Source of the DNA: an uncultured Acidobacteriota bacterium | GTDB taxonomy: Bacteria > Acidobacteriota > Thermoanaerobaculia > UBA5066 | Direction: 5' to 3' | Length of the DNA stretch: 46,344 nt | Assembly: GCA_903845115.1 (NCBI GenBank) | Contig: CAIMWE010000239.1 | Location: 1 to 46,344, forward strand | In this document: positions 8,578 to 16,944 of the stretch, in pieces | How positions within the stretch are numbered: position 1 is the first letter of the stretch | Layout: the number at the start of each line of letters is the position of its first letter | Translations under genes and position numbers: made by a program | The notes under the pieces: model-generated | The model's input: the letters and a program-made list of their open reading frames with translations, nothing else | Told to the model about the DNA's origin: nothing | Database searches by the model: none

Positions 8578-10286
8578 GCGCCCCTTCCCTTCCCGGCGGC
8601 GGTCGGCAGGTGGACGGTGAACGTGCTCCCCTGGCCCGGGACCGATTCCGCGGTCACGCGTCCGCCGTGCGCCTCGACGATTCCCCTCACGACGGCAAGA
8701 CCCACTCCGCTCCCGGGGATGCCCGCCGCCGACGGGTCGGCGCTCCGGAAGAAGGGATCGAACAGGTGCGGCAGGTCGCTCCGGCGGATGCCGATGCCGT
8801 GGTCCGAGACCGACAGCAGCACTTCCTCCCCGCCGGAGGTGGCCGCCAGTCTCGCCCCCACGCCGATCCACCGTGCGCTGCCGCCGTACTTGAGGGCGTT
8901 GTCCACGAGGTTCCCCAGCGCCTGACGCAGGGCCGCGGCGTCGCCGCGCACCTCGGGAAGCCCCTCGGCGACGTCCCGCTCGACGGCGACTCGCTTCTCG
9001 TCGAGCACCCAGCGGCAGTCGGCCAGGACCCCGTCGACGAGCGAAGCGACGTCGACCGGCTCCGCCTGGAAGGTCTGCGCCCCGGACTGGATCCCGGCGA
9101 AGGTGAGGACCCGGCCGACCATCTCGGTGAGGCGGCGGCCCTCCCTCTCGATGAGAGCCCCGTACTTCTTCACCTTCTCGGGGTCGGAGACGATCCCGTC
9201 CGCGAGGTTCTGCCCCGCGGAGCGCATCGCGGTCAGCGGCGTCCTCAGCTCGTGCGACACCCCGGCCACGAAGTCCATCTGCTGCCGGGCGAGCCGCTGG
9301 GCGCGCCGGGTCGACGACACCAGGACCACGACGGCCGCCCCGAGCAGCACGAGGACCGCGAGGCTGATCGCGAGGTTCCGCCGCCGCGCGCCGGTCACGG
9401 CGTCCTCGAGCGAGCCCGCGGGGTGGTGGACCGCGACGACCCACCTTCCCGGATCGGGCTCGTCGCCCGGGCGCTGGAGCGCGAAGAGGTTCCGGACGGC
9501 ATCGGCCGTCCTCGCCGTCGCGTCCTCCACCCGGGGCCCGCCCCGGAAGATGACGACCCTGGGATCGGCGGCGACCGCCACGGTCACCGCGTACGCCAGG
9601 CCCTCCCGCCCGCCGAACTCGCGCTCCGCCAGCCGGGGGAGCATCTCCTTCCCGAGATACTCCAGGTCCAGCCGGACGACGACGTGGTGACGGGGCGGGC
9701 GCCGGTCGGCGCCTCCACCGGGCTCCTCGCCGCGCGGCGCGGGCCCTCTCTCGGCCTTCTCGGTCCCGTCCTGCCTGGGGGGGCGAGCGTTCCGGGGCGC
9801 GAGGACGAGGCCGGGAAGGCGTTCGTCCAGGAGGGGAACCCTCCCCCGCGCCTCGAAGATCCGCCGGACCGATTCGAGGTCAGGCTCCCACGAGCCAGGG
9901 ACCAGACGTCCGGCCGGTTCGTCGAGCCTCCGGAGCTCCACCTCGCCCCGCTCGAGCCTCGTGACGACGAGCAGCTCGCGGACGAGCTTCGGACCGGCCG
10001 CCGTCGACCGCCACCGGGCCAGCCGGTCCACGAGGTCCCGTTCCAGGTCGGCGTCGCCGAGGTCCTCGGCAACCTCGAACGATCGGGACGTCCGGACCAG
10101 CTCGCGGTCGAAGTCGGCGCAGAAGCGCTCCGCGGCGGAATCGAGGCTCGCCTTCAGGCGGTCGCGCTCGGCCTCGCTCACCCTGGCGATCCACCGGTAT
10201 TGCAGGGCCGCCAGCGCGACGAGAGCGACGATCAGGCCCGCGACCAACACCACGGGAAGGAGGGCTCTCTCAGAGGGTCGGGGCAC
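8574..10286 (-). CDS. Membrane sensor histidine kinase
   Basis: 570 aa, GTG start at 10286 with only a weak ribosome site. Transmembrane helix 1 is at about residues 8-30 and helix 2 at about 300-322. Between them is a large periplasmic sensor region of roughly 265 residues with a charged, proline/glycine-rich stretch near its middle. HisKA carries the autophosphorylation site H345 in GVSHELRTPL. HATPase_c shows the N box (NLVDNALKYG), SDHGIGI, and G2 box (GSGVGLAVV), so the catalytic set is complete. There is no obvious HAMP domain. I do not recognise the sensor domain. The 3' end overlaps the response regulator by 4 nt, and both are followed by exported phosphoesterases. Confidence 0.93.
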   Translation of the reverse strand: MPRPSERALLPVVLVAGLIVALVALAALQYRWIARVSEAERDRLKASLDSAAERFCADFDRELVRTSRSFEVAEDLGDADLERDLVDRLARWRSTAAGPKLVRELLVVTRLERGEVELRRLDEPAGRLVPGSWEPDLESVRRIFEARGRVPLLDERLPGLVLAPRNARPPRQDGTEKAERGPAPRGEEPGGGADRRPPRHHVVVRLDLEYLGKEMLPRLAEREFGGREGLAYAVTVAVAADPRVVIFRGGPRVEDATARTADAVRNLFALQRPGDEPDPGRWVVAVHHPAGSLEDAVTGARRRNLAISLAVLVLLGAAVVVLVSSTRRAQRLARQQMDFVAGVSHELRTPLTAMRSAGQNLADGIVSDPEKVKKYGALIEREGRRLTEMVGRVLTFAGIQSGAQTFQAEPVDVASLVDGVLADCRWVLDEKRVAVERDVAEGLPEVRGDAAALRQALGNLVDNALKYGGSARWIGVGARLAATSGGEEVLLSVSDHGIGIRRSDLPHLFDPFFRSADPSAAGIPGSGVGLAVVRGIVEAHGGRVTAESVPGQGSTFTVHLPTAAGKGRGA

Positions 10287-10326
10287 GCCTCAGTCTAGGG
10301 CGAACGAACTAGCCTGAACTCAACAC

Positions 10327-10341
10327 TTTACATTTCTTGCA
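10327..10341. promoter_or_regulatory. TTACA-N4-TTGCA element upstream of the kinase operon
   Basis: CTTTACA (10327-10332 region) and CTTGCA (ending 10341) form an imperfect direct repeat with 9-bp period in an AT-rich patch of the divergent gap. It is 42-55 nt upstream of the kinase start. It resembles the element at 1838-1852 read on the other strand. It could be an autoregulatory site for the response regulator or a promoter element. Confidence 0.3.
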
Positions 10342-10487
10342 ACTGATTTTCGTCGTCCTGATCTCCCGGTGCGCCGGGGAGCGAGGAGCGCGCCCTCCTC
10401 GATCCTGCTCGCTGGCCTCTGGATCTTCCAGGTGAAGTCCAGGGAAGAGGGAATCGAGAAGATAATCGACGGGAATCAGTCCCCCCC

Positions 10488-10494
10488 GAGGAGG
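10488..10494 (+). promoter_or_regulatory. Strong Shine-Dalgarno sequence in front of a possible ATC start
   Basis: GAGGAGG ends 6 nt before an ATC codon at 10501. The codons that follow encode an ideal signal peptide. No ATG, GTG or TTG sits at that spacing. This decides the preferred start of the HEAT/cyclophilin gene. Confidence 0.55.
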
Positions 10495-10500
10495 TTCCCC

Positions 10501-12558
10501 ATCCACAGACCGATTGGAGCGGCCCTCTGCCTCCTGCCGGCGATCGCGATGGCAGCCCTCGACCCCGTCACGGACGCCGCCGACCGGCTCGACCCGGAGG
10601 CCCCGGCCCTCGCGGCCGCGGCCCGCTCGCCGGAGCCCGCCCTGCGTGCCCGAGCCGCCGAGGCGTTCGGCCGGATCCAGAAGCCGGCGTGCGTCGACCC
10701 GCTCCTCGGCCTCGTCCACGACCGCTCGCCGCTCGTCCGCGAGGCCGCCCTCTTCGCGCTGGGGCAGCTGGCGTGGAAGGCCGGCTTCGCAGCCGGGCGC
10801 GAGCCCGAGATCGTCCGGGCGATCGCCCCGATGCTCACGGATCGGGATCGGGGCATCCGGCTGGCGGCCATCGAGGCGACCGGAAAGCTGGGGATGGAGC
10901 GCGCGCCGGAGTCCCTGGCCCCGCTTCTCTCCGATCGCGACGGCGCGATCCGGGCGGAGGCGCTGCTGGGCCTGTTCCGCTACCGCTTCGTCTTCAGGCA
11001 GCGGAACCCCGGCGAGACCCCCGCGCCGCTTCCTCAGCCGGTCCTGGACCGGATGCTCCCCCTCGCGCGCGACCGGCGAGCGGAGGTCCGCCGCGCGCTC
11101 GTCTACGGCTTCGCCCGTTTCAAGGACGAACGGGCGCTCTCTCTCGTGGCGGCGCTCTCGGACGACCCGGACGAGTGGACCCGCCTCTTCTCGCTCCTCG
11201 CTCTGACGAGGATCGGGGACCCGTCCTCGGCCGAGGCCGTCGAGGCGCGCCTCCACGACCGGAGCGCGAACGTGAGACGGGCGGCCGTCCAGGCGGCCGC
11301 GGCGGTGGGTTGGGCGGAGGCCGCCGGGGTCCTCCGGCACGACCCGGACCTCCACGTCCGGTCGGCGGTCGCCGAGGTCCTGGCCGGGGCCGTGCTCCTC
11401 CCGGGGGACCGGGTGCCGGACTGGCTGAGGGAGCTGGCGCGGGACTGCCAGGTCGAGGTCCGGTCCGCCGCCGTCAGGGCGCTCGCATCCCGGTTGAAGG
11501 GCGCCGCCCGGGAGGACCTCCGCGCGGCCTTCTCGGACGCGGCCGACTCCGTCCGGGCGGCGGCCGTCGAGGCGATGGCGTCGCTCCCCGCGGGGGACCG
11601 CGACGCACTTTTCCCGCTCGTCCTCGCGGACGGCTCGGTCGCCGTGAGGGGCGCGCTCGTCGCGCTCGTCGCGGCGGACCCGCGGCCCGAGGCGCTCGCC
11701 CTGATCGAGCGGGAGCTCTCCTCCGCGCGGGTGGACGTGCGGGCGGCGGCCATCACGGCCCTGGCTTCCCGGAAGGAGCCCCGGGCGCTCGACCTGGCGT
11801 GGCAGGCCTACCTCGAGAACCCTGGGATGCGCCTCGTGGCTCTCCGCGAGGCCGTCGTCGGGGCGCTCGCCGCCTTCGAGGGCGAGGCCAGCACCGGTCG
11901 GCTTCGCGAGGTCGTCCACGATCCCGCGTACCCCGTCGCGGTGGCAGCCCACCAGCTCCTCGTGAAGCGAGGCGTCCGGGACGTCACCCCGCCCGAGGAG
12001 TTGCTGACCTTCTCCCCGTATCGCGACCTCGCCCTCCCCGAGCGCCCGGTCGTCACGCTCGAGACGACGAAGGGGGCGATCGTGATGGTCCTCTACCGCG
12101 ACCTCGCTCCCGTCCACGTGGCCAACGCCGTCGGACTGGTCCGCCAGGGCTTCTTCGACGGCAAGACCTGGCAGCGGGTCGTTCCCAACTTCGTGATCCA
12201 GGGGGGATCGCCCAGCCCGCTCGGCGAGGAAGGCCAGGAGTGGCTCCTTCGCGCCGAGGTGAATCGGGCCCGCTTCGGCCGAGGCGCGGTCGGGATGTCG
12301 CGCGGCGACCTCTTCGGCACCGGCGATTCCGAGTTCTTCGTCGACCACGTCCCGGCCCCGCACCTGGACGGCCAGTACACCTGCTTCGGCCAGGTCGTCC
12401 GGGGCCTTCGCGTCCTGGACCGGATCGAGGCCGGCGACCTGATCCTCCGGGCGACGGAGGGAGGGGACGCGGCGGCTGCCGGTGGGTGGTCGACTCTCAC
12501 GGACGGGATCGAGGCTGGAGCCCACGCCGGGCCCGTCATCCCCGCACGCCGTCCTTGA
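10501..12558 (+). CDS. Exported HEAT-repeat protein fused to a cyclophilin-type peptidyl-prolyl isomerase
   Basis: 685 aa if translation starts at ATC 10501 (strong ribosome site, then HRPIGAALCLLPAIAMA as signal peptide). Conventional in-frame alternatives are GTG 10432 and GTG 10369, neither with a Shine-Dalgarno sequence. Residues about 20-500 are tandem HEAT/PBS-lyase-like helical repeats with the recurring pattern D-x3-VR-x-AA-x2-AL. The C-terminal 180 residues are a cyclophilin: WQRVVPNFVIQGG with the catalytic arginine, FFV, and LDGQYTCFGQV; the usual FHR is WQR. Role: probably a periplasmic folding catalyst or scaffold that docks clients on the HEAT solenoid. It is divergent from the kinase operon and 94 nt upstream of the sugar transporter. 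Confidence 0.9.
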   Translation: MHRPIGAALCLLPAIAMAALDPVTDAADRLDPEAPALAAAARSPEPALRARAAEAFGRIQKPACVDPLLGLVHDRSPLVREAALFALGQLAWKAGFAAGREPEIVRAIAPMLTDRDRGIRLAAIEATGKLGMERAPESLAPLLSDRDGAIRAEALLGLFRYRFVFRQRNPGETPAPLPQPVLDRMLPLARDRRAEVRRALVYGFARFKDERALSLVAALSDDPDEWTRLFSLLALTRIGDPSSAEAVEARLHDRSANVRRAAVQAAAAVGWAEAAGVLRHDPDLHVRSAVAEVLAGAVLLPGDRVPDWLRELARDCQVEVRSAAVRALASRLKGAAREDLRAAFSDAADSVRAAAVEAMASLPAGDRDALFPLVLADGSVAVRGALVALVAADPRPEALALIERELSSARVDVRAAAITALASRKEPRALDLAWQAYLENPGMRLVALREAVVGALAAFEGEASTGRLREVVHDPAYPVAVAAHQLLVKRGVRDVTPPEELLTFSPYRDLALPERPVVTLETTKGAIVMVLYRDLAPVHVANAVGLVRQGFFDGKTWQRVVPNFVIQGGSPSPLGEEGQEWLLRAEVNRARFGRGAVGMSRGDLFGTGDSEFFVDHVPAPHLDGQYTCFGQVVRGLRVLDRIEAGDLILRATEGGDAAAAGGWSTLTDGIEAGAHAGPVIPARRP

Positions 12559-12560
12559 CC

Positions 12561-12585
12561 GCACCGCGCGTGTGCACCGCGCGTG
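12561..12585. repeat. Tandem 12-bp direct repeat upstream of the sugar ABC operon
   Basis: GCACCGCGCGTG occurs perfectly at 12561-12572 and 12574-12585 (13-bp period), just after the HEAT/cyclophilin stop and 68-92 nt before the transporter start. Each copy is an imperfect palindrome (CAC...GTG). It may be an operator for a sugar-responsive regulator. Confidence 0.4.
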
Positions 12586-12652
12586 AAGAGAACCTCCCCG
12601 CTGTGTGTTACTTTCTTCCTCCCTCTCACGACCTTCAGCCAGAGGAGATCCC

Positions 12653-14224
12653 GTGGCGACATTCCTCGAGATGCGCGACATCACCAAGGAATTCCCTGGG
12701 GTGAAGGCGCTCGACCGTGTCTCGATGACGGTCGAGCAGGGCGAGATCCACGCGATCTGCGGCGAGAACGGCGCGGGCAAGTCGACCCTGATGAAGGTGC
12801 TCTCGGGGGTGTACCCGTTCGGCAGCTATTCGGGCGAGATCCTCTACAAGGGCGGGCCCGCCGCCTTCCGGGACATTCGCGCCAGCGAGCGGGCCGGCAT
12901 CGCCATCATCCACCAGGAGCTCGCCCTCGTTCCCGAGCTGTCGATCACCGAGAACCTCTTCCTCGGCAACGAGGTGGCGCGGCGGGGCGTGATCGACTGG
13001 GTCGCGGCGAAGGCCCGTGCCCGGGCTCTGATGGCCCGGGTGGGCCTCGACGAGGACCCCGGGACCGCCATCGGGACCATCGGCGTCGGCAAGCAGCAGC
13101 TGGTGGAGATCGCCAAGGCGCTCAACAAGAACGTCGAGCTGCTGATCCTCGACGAGCCCACGGCGGCGCTCAACGAGGAAGACTCCGCACACCTGCTCGA
13201 CCTCATGCGCGACCTGCGGGGCCGGGGCATCACCTGCATCATGATCAGCCACAAGCTGAACGAGATACGGGCGATCGCCGACGCCATCACGATCCTCCGC
13301 GACGGCCAGTCGGTCGAGACCCTGCGCGTCGACGCGGGCCTGGACGAGGACCGGATCATCCGAGGCATGGTGGGCCGATCGCTCGGCTCCCGCTACCCCG
13401 AGCGCCATCCCGCCGTCGGCGACGTCTTCTTCGAGGTGAGGGACTGGACCGTGCGGCACCCGCAGATCCCCGACCGGCTCGTCTGCAAGGGGTCGAACTT
13501 CTTCGTCAGGCGCGGCGAGATCGTCGGCTTCGCCGGGCTGATGGGCTCCGGCCGCACCGAGCTCGCCCGTTCGCTGTTCGGCCGCTCCTACGGCCTCTTC
13601 GTGCGCGGGTCGATCCTCAAGGACGGGCGGGAGCTCCGCCTGCGCCGCGTGGCGGACGCCATCCTCGAGGGCATCGCCTACGTCACCGAGGACCGCAAGA
13701 CGCTGGGGCTCAACCTCCTCGACGACATCAAGACCACCATCGTCTCCGCCGACCTCGACCGGGTCTCCCGGCACTCGGTGATCGACCCGAACCGCGAATT
13801 CTCGGTGGCGGAGAGCTTCCACCGCCTCCTCAATATCAAGACCCGGACGGTCGACGAAGGGGTCTCCAAGCTCTCCGGCGGCAACCAGCAGAAGGTCGTC
13901 CTCGCCAAGTGGCTGTACACCGAGCCCGATCTCCTGATCCTCGACGAGCCCACCCGCGGTATCGACGTCGGCGCCAAGTACGAGATCTACGGCATCATCA
14001 ACAAGCTCGCCGAGTCGGGCAAGGGGGTCGTCGTCATCTCCTCCGAGCTTCCCGAGGTGCTGGGCATCTCCGACCGGATCTACGCCATCTGCGAGGGAGC
14101 GATCACCGGAGCGCTCGACCGGGCCGAAGCCAGCCAGGAGAAGCTGATGAAGCTCATGACCCTCACCGGGGCGGGCGGGCGTCCTGCCGACAAGCCAGGG
14201 CAGCAGAGCGGGAGCGTTCGATGA
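12653..14224 (+). CDS. gguA: Multiple-sugar ABC transporter ATPase (GguA/XylG type)
   Basis: 523 aa from GTG 12653, with AGAGGAG 5 nt upstream; a longer opening from 12605 lacks such a site. There are two fused ABC domains as in all CUT2 sugar transporters. The first has Walker [10 protein letters not shown] (37-45), the variant signature [14 protein letters not shown], and Walker [12 protein letters not shown]. The second has the usual degenerate P-loop ([10 protein letters not shown]), [14 protein letters not shown] and [12 protein letters not shown]. It powers uptake of monosaccharides through the permease encoded next. Its stop overlaps the permease ATG (ATGA, 14221-14224). The receptor gene at the end of the operon is ChvE-like, which is why I prefer the GguA name over XylG; the sugar could be xylose, glucose, galactose or arabinose. 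Confidence 0.93.
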   Translation: MATFLEMRDITKEFPGVKALDRVSMTVEQGEIHAICGENGAGKSTLMKVLSGVYPFGSYSGEILYKGGPAAFRDIRASERAGIAIIHQELALVPELSITENLFLGNEVARRGVIDWVAAKARARALMARVGLDEDPGTAIGTIGVGKQQLVEIAKALNKNVELLILDEPTAALNEEDSAHLLDLMRDLRGRGITCIMISHKLNEIRAIADAITILRDGQSVETLRVDAGLDEDRIIRGMVGRSLGSRYPERHPAVGDVFFEVRDWTVRHPQIPDRLVCKGSNFFVRRGEIVGFAGLMGSGRTELARSLFGRSYGLFVRGSILKDGRELRLRRVADAILEGIAYVTEDRKTLGLNLLDDIKTTIVSADLDRVSRHSVIDPNREFSVAESFHRLLNIKTRTVDEGVSKLSGGNQQKVVLAKWLYTEPDLLILDEPTRGIDVGAKYEIYGIINKLAESGKGVVVISSELPEVLGISDRIYAICEGAITGALDRAEASQEKLMKLMTLTGAGGRPADKPGQQSGSVR

Positions 14225-15522
14225 AGCAATTGAAGGACATCTTCGTGGGTGATCTCCGCCGGTTCGGCATGCTGTTCACCCTGGTCGCCCTCGTCGCGTT
14301 CTTCCACGTGCGGACCGGCGGCTACGTGCTGACCCCGGCCAACGTGATGAACCTTCTCAACGGCAACTCCTACATCCTCGTCCTGGCGATCGGCATGGTG
14401 CTGGTGATCATCGCCGGACACATCGACCTCTCCGTCGGGTCGGTTGCCGCCTTTGCCGGGATCGTCATGGCGCTGGCCATCCGCGACTGGGGCTTTCCCC
14501 CCTGGGCGGGCGTCCTGCTCTGCCTCGCCGTCGGCGCCGCCATCGGCGCCTGGCAGGGGTTCTGGGTGGCCTACGCCGGGATTCCCGGCTTCGTCGTGAC
14601 GCTGGCCGGGATGATGCTCTTCCGGGGAGCCAACCAGCTGGTCGGCCATTCGAACACCATCCCCGTCCCCGACGCGATCCAGTTCCTGGGCGGCGGCTAC
14701 CTCCCCGAGGTCGGACCTGACACCGGCTACAACAACCTGACCCTGGCCCTGGGCCTGACCGCCATCCTGTGGCTCGTCGTCGGGTCCCTTCGCGCCCGTC
14801 AGGCGGCCCGGCGGGCAGGGGGCGAGGTGCGTCCGCTCTGGATGGTCGCTGCCCGCCTGGCGCTCCTCGGCGGGGTCGTCGCGTATTCGACCTACCTGTT
14901 CGCCACCGGCCGCCCCGGCACGTCCTTTCCCATCCCCGGCCTGATTCTCTTCAGCCTGGTGATCCTGTACTCGTTCGTCTCCGGGCGGACCATCGTCGGC
15001 CGCCACGTCTATGCGGTGGGAGGCAACAGGCAGGCCGCCGAGCTGTCCGGTGTCGACACCCGCGGCGTCACCTTCCTCGTGATGATGAACATGTCGGTCC
15101 TCGCCGCGACCGCGGGCCTCATGTTCGTCGGGCGCTCGACCGCCTCCGGCCCCTTCGACGGGTTCAACTGGGAGCTCGACGCCATCTCGGCGGTGTTCAT
15201 CGGCGGCGCTGCGGTCTCGGGCGGCGTGGGAACCGTGATCGGTTCGATCATCGGGGGCTTCGTGATGGCGGTACTCAACAATGGCCTGCAGCTCCTGGGC
15301 GTCGGCGCCGACATGACGCAGGTCATCAAGGGGCTGGTGCTCCTGATCGCGGTCGCCTTCGACGTCCTCAACAAGACGCAGGGCAGGCCGTCCATCCTCG
15401 GGCTGCTCCTGCGGGACCGCCGGGGGGGCGGGCAGGCGCCGGCGGCCGCCTCCGCAGCTTCTCCCGCAGCTCCTGCCGGCGGCCCCGGCAAAGACGGCAC
15501 CGACGCCGCGAAGCGGAGCTGA
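14221..15522 (+). CDS. gguB: Multiple-sugar ABC transporter permease (GguB/XylH type)
   Basis: 433 aa integral membrane protein of the BPD_transp_2 family with about ten to twelve hydrophobic segments. The family motif [15 protein letters not shown] is visible near residue 65, and [14 protein letters not shown] and the [16 protein letters not shown] stretch come later. The C-terminal tail (about 395-433) is an Ala/Pro/Gly-rich cytoplasmic extension. It forms the channel for the sugar ABC transporter and starts inside the stop of the ATPase gene, so it is translationally coupled. The central extension between two segment groups (about 165-235) is typical of the XylH/GguB subgroup rather than RbsC. 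Confidence 0.93.
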   Translation: MKQLKDIFVGDLRRFGMLFTLVALVAFFHVRTGGYVLTPANVMNLLNGNSYILVLAIGMVLVIIAGHIDLSVGSVAAFAGIVMALAIRDWGFPPWAGVLLCLAVGAAIGAWQGFWVAYAGIPGFVVTLAGMMLFRGANQLVGHSNTIPVPDAIQFLGGGYLPEVGPDTGYNNLTLALGLTAILWLVVGSLRARQAARRAGGEVRPLWMVAARLALLGGVVAYSTYLFATGRPGTSFPIPGLILFSLVILYSFVSGRTIVGRHVYAVGGNRQAAELSGVDTRGVTFLVMMNMSVLAATAGLMFVGRSTASGPFDGFNWELDAISAVFIGGAAVSGGVGTVIGSIIGGFVMAVLNNGLQLLGVGADMTQVIKGLVLLIAVAFDVLNKTQGRPSILGLLLRDRRGGGQAPAAASAASPAAPAGGPGKDGTDAAKRS

Positions 15523-15528
15523 GAGCCC

Positions 15529-16629
15529 GTGCGCGGCGTGGCGACCCTGCTCGTGGTCTTCGGTGCCGCCGGAGCGCTGGCGCTGGCCGGGTGCGGCGGG
15601 GGCCGCAGAAGCCGAGCGGCCGCGCGACCCGGCGCCGAGGCCCAGGGCTTCGAGAAGGGCGCGACGATCGGTGTCGCGCTCCCGCAGAAGACCTCCGAGA
15701 ACTGGGTCCTCGCCGAGAAGCTCTTCCAGGAGGGGCTCGAGGAAGCCGGCTACAGGGCCGACGTCCAGTTCGCCAACGGCGGCGTGCCGGAACAGCAAAA
15801 TCAGGTCCAGACGATGGTGATCAAGGGAGCCAGGGTCGTCGTCGTGGGCGCGATCGACGGCTCCCAGCTCGGCGCGCAGGTCAAGGAGGCCAAGGCCTCG
15901 GGCGCCACCGTCATCGCCTACGACCGCCTGCTCCTGAACACCAGGGCGGTCGACTATTACCTGGCCTACGACAACTTCAAGGTCGGCGAGCTCCAGGGGA
16001 GGTCCCTGCTCGAGGGGCTGAAGAAGCGCAAGGGCCAGGCGCCCTGGAACGTCGAGCTCGTGGCTGGCTCGCCCGACGATTCCAACAGCAAGGTCTTCTT
16101 CGACGGAGCCATGAGCGTGCTCCGGCCCGGGATCGACGACGGCACCCTGGTGGTGAAATCTGGCCAGACGTCGTTCTCGCAGGCCTCGACGCAGGGCTGG
16201 AAGAGCGAGAACGCGCAGAAACGGATGGACACCCTCCTCGCCGGCACCTACTCGAAGGCGGAGCTCGCGGGAATTCTGGCCCCGAACGACACTCTCGCCC
16301 GCGCCGTCCTCACCGCGGCGAGAGCCGCCGGCAAGGAGCTGCCGGTGGTGACCGGGCAGGATTCCGAGGTCGAGTCCGTGAAGTCCATCCTGAAAGGCGA
16401 GCAGTACTCGACGATCAACAAGGACACGGCGAACCTCGTCAGGCACGCCATCGAGATGGTCAACGACCTCCAGCAGGGCAGGACCCCCGCGGTGAACGAC
16501 ACCAGGAGCTACGGCAACGGCGCCAAGATCGTCCCCGCGTACCTGCTGGAGCCCAGGATCGTCACCCTGGAGAACGTGAGGGAGTCGTACGCCAACGACC
16601 CCGTCCTGAAGCACGTCGTCATCCCGTGA
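15529..16629 (+). CDS. chvE: ChvE-like multiple-sugar-binding lipoprotein
   Basis: 366 aa; GTG start 6 nt after the permease stop. A lipobox (LALAGC, C22) predicts a membrane-anchored lipoprotein rather than the soluble periplasmic protein of Agrobacterium. The periplasmic-binding fold (Peripla_BP_4) shows the ChvE/XylF-like stretches IGVALPQKTSENW, GAIDGSQLG, VIAYDRLLLN and YYLAYDNFKVG. The ligand-contact Asp/Arg residues of AYDRL and the Asn/Asp of APNDTLARAV and TGQDSE are kept. It delivers aldose monosaccharides to GguAB. In Agrobacterium the homologue also feeds a sensor kinase; no such partner sits beside it here. The order ATPase-permease-receptor is the reverse of chvE-gguAB. Confidence 0.92.
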   Translation: MRGVATLLVVFGAAGALALAGCGGGRRSRAAARPGAEAQGFEKGATIGVALPQKTSENWVLAEKLFQEGLEEAGYRADVQFANGGVPEQQNQVQTMVIKGARVVVVGAIDGSQLGAQVKEAKASGATVIAYDRLLLNTRAVDYYLAYDNFKVGELQGRSLLEGLKKRKGQAPWNVELVAGSPDDSNSKVFFDGAMSVLRPGIDDGTLVVKSGQTSFSQASTQGWKSENAQKRMDTLLAGTYSKAELAGILAPNDTLARAVLTAARAAGKELPVVTGQDSEVESVKSILKGEQYSTINKDTANLVRHAIEMVNDLQQGRTPAVNDTRSYGNGAKIVPAYLLEPRIVTLENVRESYANDPVLKHVVIP

Positions 16630-16944
16630 CCCTGCCCGCCCGCGAGCCAGGGCGGTGGTTGAAGGCGCCACGAAGGCGCCGCTTGCTGTCTCGCTGGAGT
16701 CGAGCAAGGGCCGGAACGGGGCCAGTTCGGCGAAAAGACCCAATGAGGATTGACTGTATTGACTGATTGACTTCCCGACGATGCACGCCCGATGTTGCGC
16801 GAGGAGCCACCGGGAAATCCGGGAGTTCGGCTTCGACGCGAACGGCGAAGGTGCCGATGGTATATTTCTACAATTGCGACAGCGGACATTGAAGGGGTTC
16901 CGCTCGTCGTCCGGATATCGGACCCAGAAGAGAAGGAGCTTCGG
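16630..16944. other. 315-bp intergenic region between the sugar operon and the TonB receptor
   Basis: No gene is evident. It contains a perfect 9-bp direct repeat GAAGGCGCC (16661-16669, 16672-16680), an imperfect hairpin CTTGCT/AGCAAG (16682-16708) that could end sugar-operon transcription but lacks a T tract, three ATTGACT copies (16749-16772), and a -10-like TACAAT at 16869-16874 within an AT-rich patch. A longer in-frame opening of the receptor gene covers part of it but lacks a ribosome site. Confidence 0.6.
16749..16772. repeat. Three ATTGACT direct repeats upstream of the TonB receptor
   Basis: ATTGACT lies at 16749-16755, 16758-16764 and 16766-16772 (9- and 8-bp steps), about 173-196 nt before the receptor start. 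The stretch is AT-richer than its surroundings. It could be an activator or repressor array; short direct repeats like this also arise by slippage. Confidence 0.35.

Noticed and set aside
10309-12780. 823-residue antisense frame opposite the HEAT/cyclophilin gene
   Set aside because: The composition is Arg/Gly/Pro/Asp-rich with no domain, and the opposite strand encodes clear HEAT repeats and cyclophilin motifs.
16682-16708. Rho-independent terminator after the sugar operon
   Set aside because: The stem is interrupted and no T run follows, so it is only mentioned within the intergenic entry.
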